Source of the DNA: Paenibacillus maysiensis
Lineage (GTDB): Bacteria; Bacillota; Bacilli; Paenibacillales; Paenibacillaceae
DNA length: 64,000 nucleotides
Assembly: GCF_000520815.1 (NCBI RefSeq)
Contig: NZ_ASRY01000184.1
Span: 31,720 to 95,719 of the forward strand
Reading direction: 5' to 3'
The first letter of the stretch is position 1. The number at the start of each line of letters is the position of its first letter. This document shows, piece by piece, positions 62,257 through 64,000 of this stretch. Made by a program: the position numbers and the translations under genes. The notes beneath the pieces are model-generated. The model saw nothing but the letters and a program-made list of their open reading frames with translations, did no database searches and was not told where the DNA came from.

Positions 62257-64000
62257 ATGTATATTGTGAACGGTCAACAATTGAAAAAATACCACGGTGC
62301 CAATCTGATTCTGGACGGTGCATCGTTTGATATTCATACGGGGGAAAAGGTGGGGCTCATCGGCCGCAACGGAAGCGGCAAAACCACCCTGCTACGCCTT
62401 ATTGCGCGTTTATCCCGACCGGATGAAGGGCAGCTCGTCATCGCCAAGGATACGAAAATCGGCTATTTGCCGCAAATCCCGGCGGAGTTTGAACACCTGA
62501 GCGTGTACGAAACGCTGGCTTACGCCTATCGTGAGCTGAAGGATTGCCGCAATCAGATGAGCGAGCTGGAGCGTGAAATGTCCAATCCGGTAGTAGCTTC
62601 GGATGCAAATCGTTTGGAAAAGCTGCTGCAATCGTATGCCGCCTTGCAGGAACGGTTTGAGCGAAGCGGCGGCTATGAAATGGATGCGAGTATCGATCAG
62701 GTAGCCGACGGGCTGCGTATCCCCAAAGCCATGTATATGCGCAGCTTCGGTTCGCTGTCCGGCGGGGAGAAAACGAAAATTGCACTTGCGTCCCAACTGA
62801 TCGGACGACCGGATCTGCTGCTGCTGGATGAACCGACCAACCACTTGGATTTAAAAGGTCTGGAATGGCTGGAGCAATTTTTACAAGGCTATACGGGCGC
62901 GTGTGTGGTTGTATCCCATGATCGATATTTTCTGGATCGCGTTGCCGTCAAGATGATTGAGCTGGAGGATGGCGAGGCGTTTACGTATTATGCAAACTAC
63001 AGTGGCTACGTCAAGGAGAAGGAAGAACGGCTGCTGCTGCAGTTCGAGGACTACAAGGAACAGCAAAAGCGGATCAAGAAGATGAAAGAGGCCATTCGGC
63101 GTTTTGAAGAGTGGGGACGCAATGGGGATAACGAAAAGTTTTTTAAAAAAGCGGCTTCGATCCGTAAAGCACTGGAACGCATGGAGCTGGTTAAGCGACC
63201 TGTACTGGACCCGCAAGGGGCTGAGTTTAATTTGAGACTGGAGGACCGTTCGGGCCGTCGAGTGCTGCATTTTGAAGAAATCGCCAAAGCCTACGGAGAG
63301 CGCCAGATATTAAACGGGGCTACAGGAAGTCTGGAATTCGGGGAAAAGGTGGCTCTGTTAGGAGATAACGGTTCGGGAAAAACGACACTGCTCAAGCTGC
63401 TGCTCGGTCAGGAGAGTGCGGATGCAGGCAGGGTGCAATGGGGCGCACGCGTGGAGTATGGATATTTGGCGCAGCAGGAAAGAGAGCGGGATAGCCGTGC
63501 GACCGTGCTTGTTTACTTCAAGGAAGAAGCGGGTGTCGAGGAAGGCGAGGCGCGCGGGCTGTTGGCGAGGTATTTGTTCTACGGAGCAGATGTGTTTAAG
63601 CCTGTTAGCATGCTGTCTGGTGGTGAGTGGTCCCGCTTGCGGCTGGCGTTGCTGGTCATGAAAAAGCCGAACTTGCTGGTGCTGGATGAGCCGACCAACC
63701 ATTTGGACATCGACTCACGCGAGGCGCTGGAGGAAGCGCTGGACACGTACACGGGAACCGTGCTGGCGATCTCGCACGACCGTTATTTTGTGAATAAGCT
63801 GGCTGGGCGCGTCTGGGAGCTGGAGGACGGAAAGCTGGCCACTTATCTGGGCGGCTTCGATGAATACCGGACGAAGAAGCGGGAGCTGGAACACGCCCGC
63901 TTCCTGAGCACAGGAGATGCCGGGGGGCGCACGGCATCCGGAAGCAGAGCTGCATCAGGTGGCGGCTCAGGCCTGGGCGGGGCTGCATCTGCCAGTGCAG
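62257..64000 (+). CDS. ABC-F family ATPase, probable ribosome protection (partial)
   Basis: The frame stays open to the window's end: 581 residues, C-terminus missing. Two ABC domains are present. The first has GRNGSGKTTLL (about 37), signature LSGGEKTKIALAS and Walker B DLLLLDEPTNHLD; the second has GDNGSGKTTLL, LSGGEWSRLRLAL and NLLVLDEPTNHLD. The linker between them is helical (IRRFEEWGRNGDNEKFFKKA). There is no membrane domain. This is the ABC-F layout; members protect the ribosome from antibiotics (VmlR, TaeA) or aid translation. The leader ORF and attenuator argue for antibiotic inducibility. AAAGGAG is 9 bases before ATG 62257. Confidence 0.88.
   Translation, partial: MYIVNGQQLKKYHGANLILDGASFDIHTGEKVGLIGRNGSGKTTLLRLIARLSRPDEGQLVIAKDTKIGYLPQIPAEFEHLSVYETLAYAYRELKDCRNQMSELEREMSNPVVASDANRLEKLLQSYAALQERFERSGGYEMDASIDQVADGLRIPKAMYMRSFGSLSGGEKTKIALASQLIGRPDLLLLDEPTNHLDLKGLEWLEQFLQGYTGACVVVSHDRYFLDRVAVKMIELEDGEAFTYYANYSGYVKEKEERLLLQFEDYKEQQKRIKKMKEAIRRFEEWGRNGDNEKFFKKAASIRKALERMELVKRPVLDPQGAEFNLRLEDRSGRRVLHFEEIAKAYGERQILNGATGSLEFGEKVALLGDNGSGKTTLLKLLLGQESADAGRVQWGARVEYGYLAQQERERDSRATVLVYFKEEAGVEEGEARGLLARYLFYGADVFKPVSMLSGGEWSRLRLALLVMKKPNLLVLDEPTNHLDIDSREALEEALDTYTGTVLAISHDRYFVNKLAGRVWELEDGKLATYLGGFDEYRTKKRELEHARFLSTGDAGGRTASGSRAASGGGSGLGGAASASA

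Overview
The window looks like chromosome of a Paenibacillus, probably of the P. polymyxa group. Reasons: low-to-mid GC, strong AGGAGG-type ribosome sites, Spo0E-, AbrB-, CsbD- and YdjO-like proteins, and many hemicellulose genes (GH52 xylosidase, GH67 remnant, GH2, two GH130, cellobiose 2-epimerase, CE7 esterase). This is inferred from protein families; no rRNA or tRNA gene supports it.

Region by region. 1-4.65 kb is a decay zone with remnants of three insertion sequences (IS30, IS3 and IS1182 types) and of a GH67 alpha-glucuronidase. Between the remnants lie an intact intracellular subtilisin and a small operon: a 59-residue cysteine-rich peptide followed by a phospholipase A2-like protein. 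4.7-16.8 kb is ordinary chromosome: GH52 xylosidase with a divergent AraC regulator, an Lrp-type regulator, a serine hydrolase, a SunI-like PH protein, a FetAB-type ABC exporter, a TetR regulator, a Na+/amino-acid symporter and an MBL hydrolase. 17.1-21.1 kb holds an oxygen/NO-defence operon (flavodiiron protein, NADH:rubredoxin reductase, rubredoxin, Crp/Fnr regulator) with a perfect Fnr/Crp palindrome upstream. 21.2-22.7 kb has the hxlAB formaldehyde pathway.

23.1-35.2 kb contains three related TPR receptor genes, two of them overlapping small exported-peptide genes in the RRNPP/Rap-Phr manner. Between them are a soluble MCP, PepT, a LacI regulator with a GH2 enzyme, a BI-1 family protein, an AbrB-like fusion protein and a Spo0E-like protein. 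35.4-37.3 kb is a nest of Tn7-like ends. One element (35829-36878) is complete: TGT...ACA termini, three repeats at each end, and an ATTGA target duplication. It carries only a DinB-family gene and no transposition genes. 37.9-40.4 kb is a tandem array of secreted paralogues with zinc-finger ORFs.

40.7-52.5 kb: GpmA, cytoplasmic alpha-amylase, an HNH protein, yjlC-ndh, a YrpD-like protein, two stalk-domain proteins, CsbD, DUF2179, YdjO and a LacI regulator. 52.7-60.6 kb is a divergent beta-mannan utilisation locus. An ABC importer brings in oligosaccharides; a GH130 phosphorylase and a CE7 esterase follow it, and on the other strand cellobiose 2-epimerase plus mannosylglucose phosphorylase complete the pathway. 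Matching operators and a cre-like site lie between the two arms. The window ends with an MFS exporter and an ABC-F gene preceded by a leader ORF and a terminator, the layout of an antibiotic-inducible attenuator.
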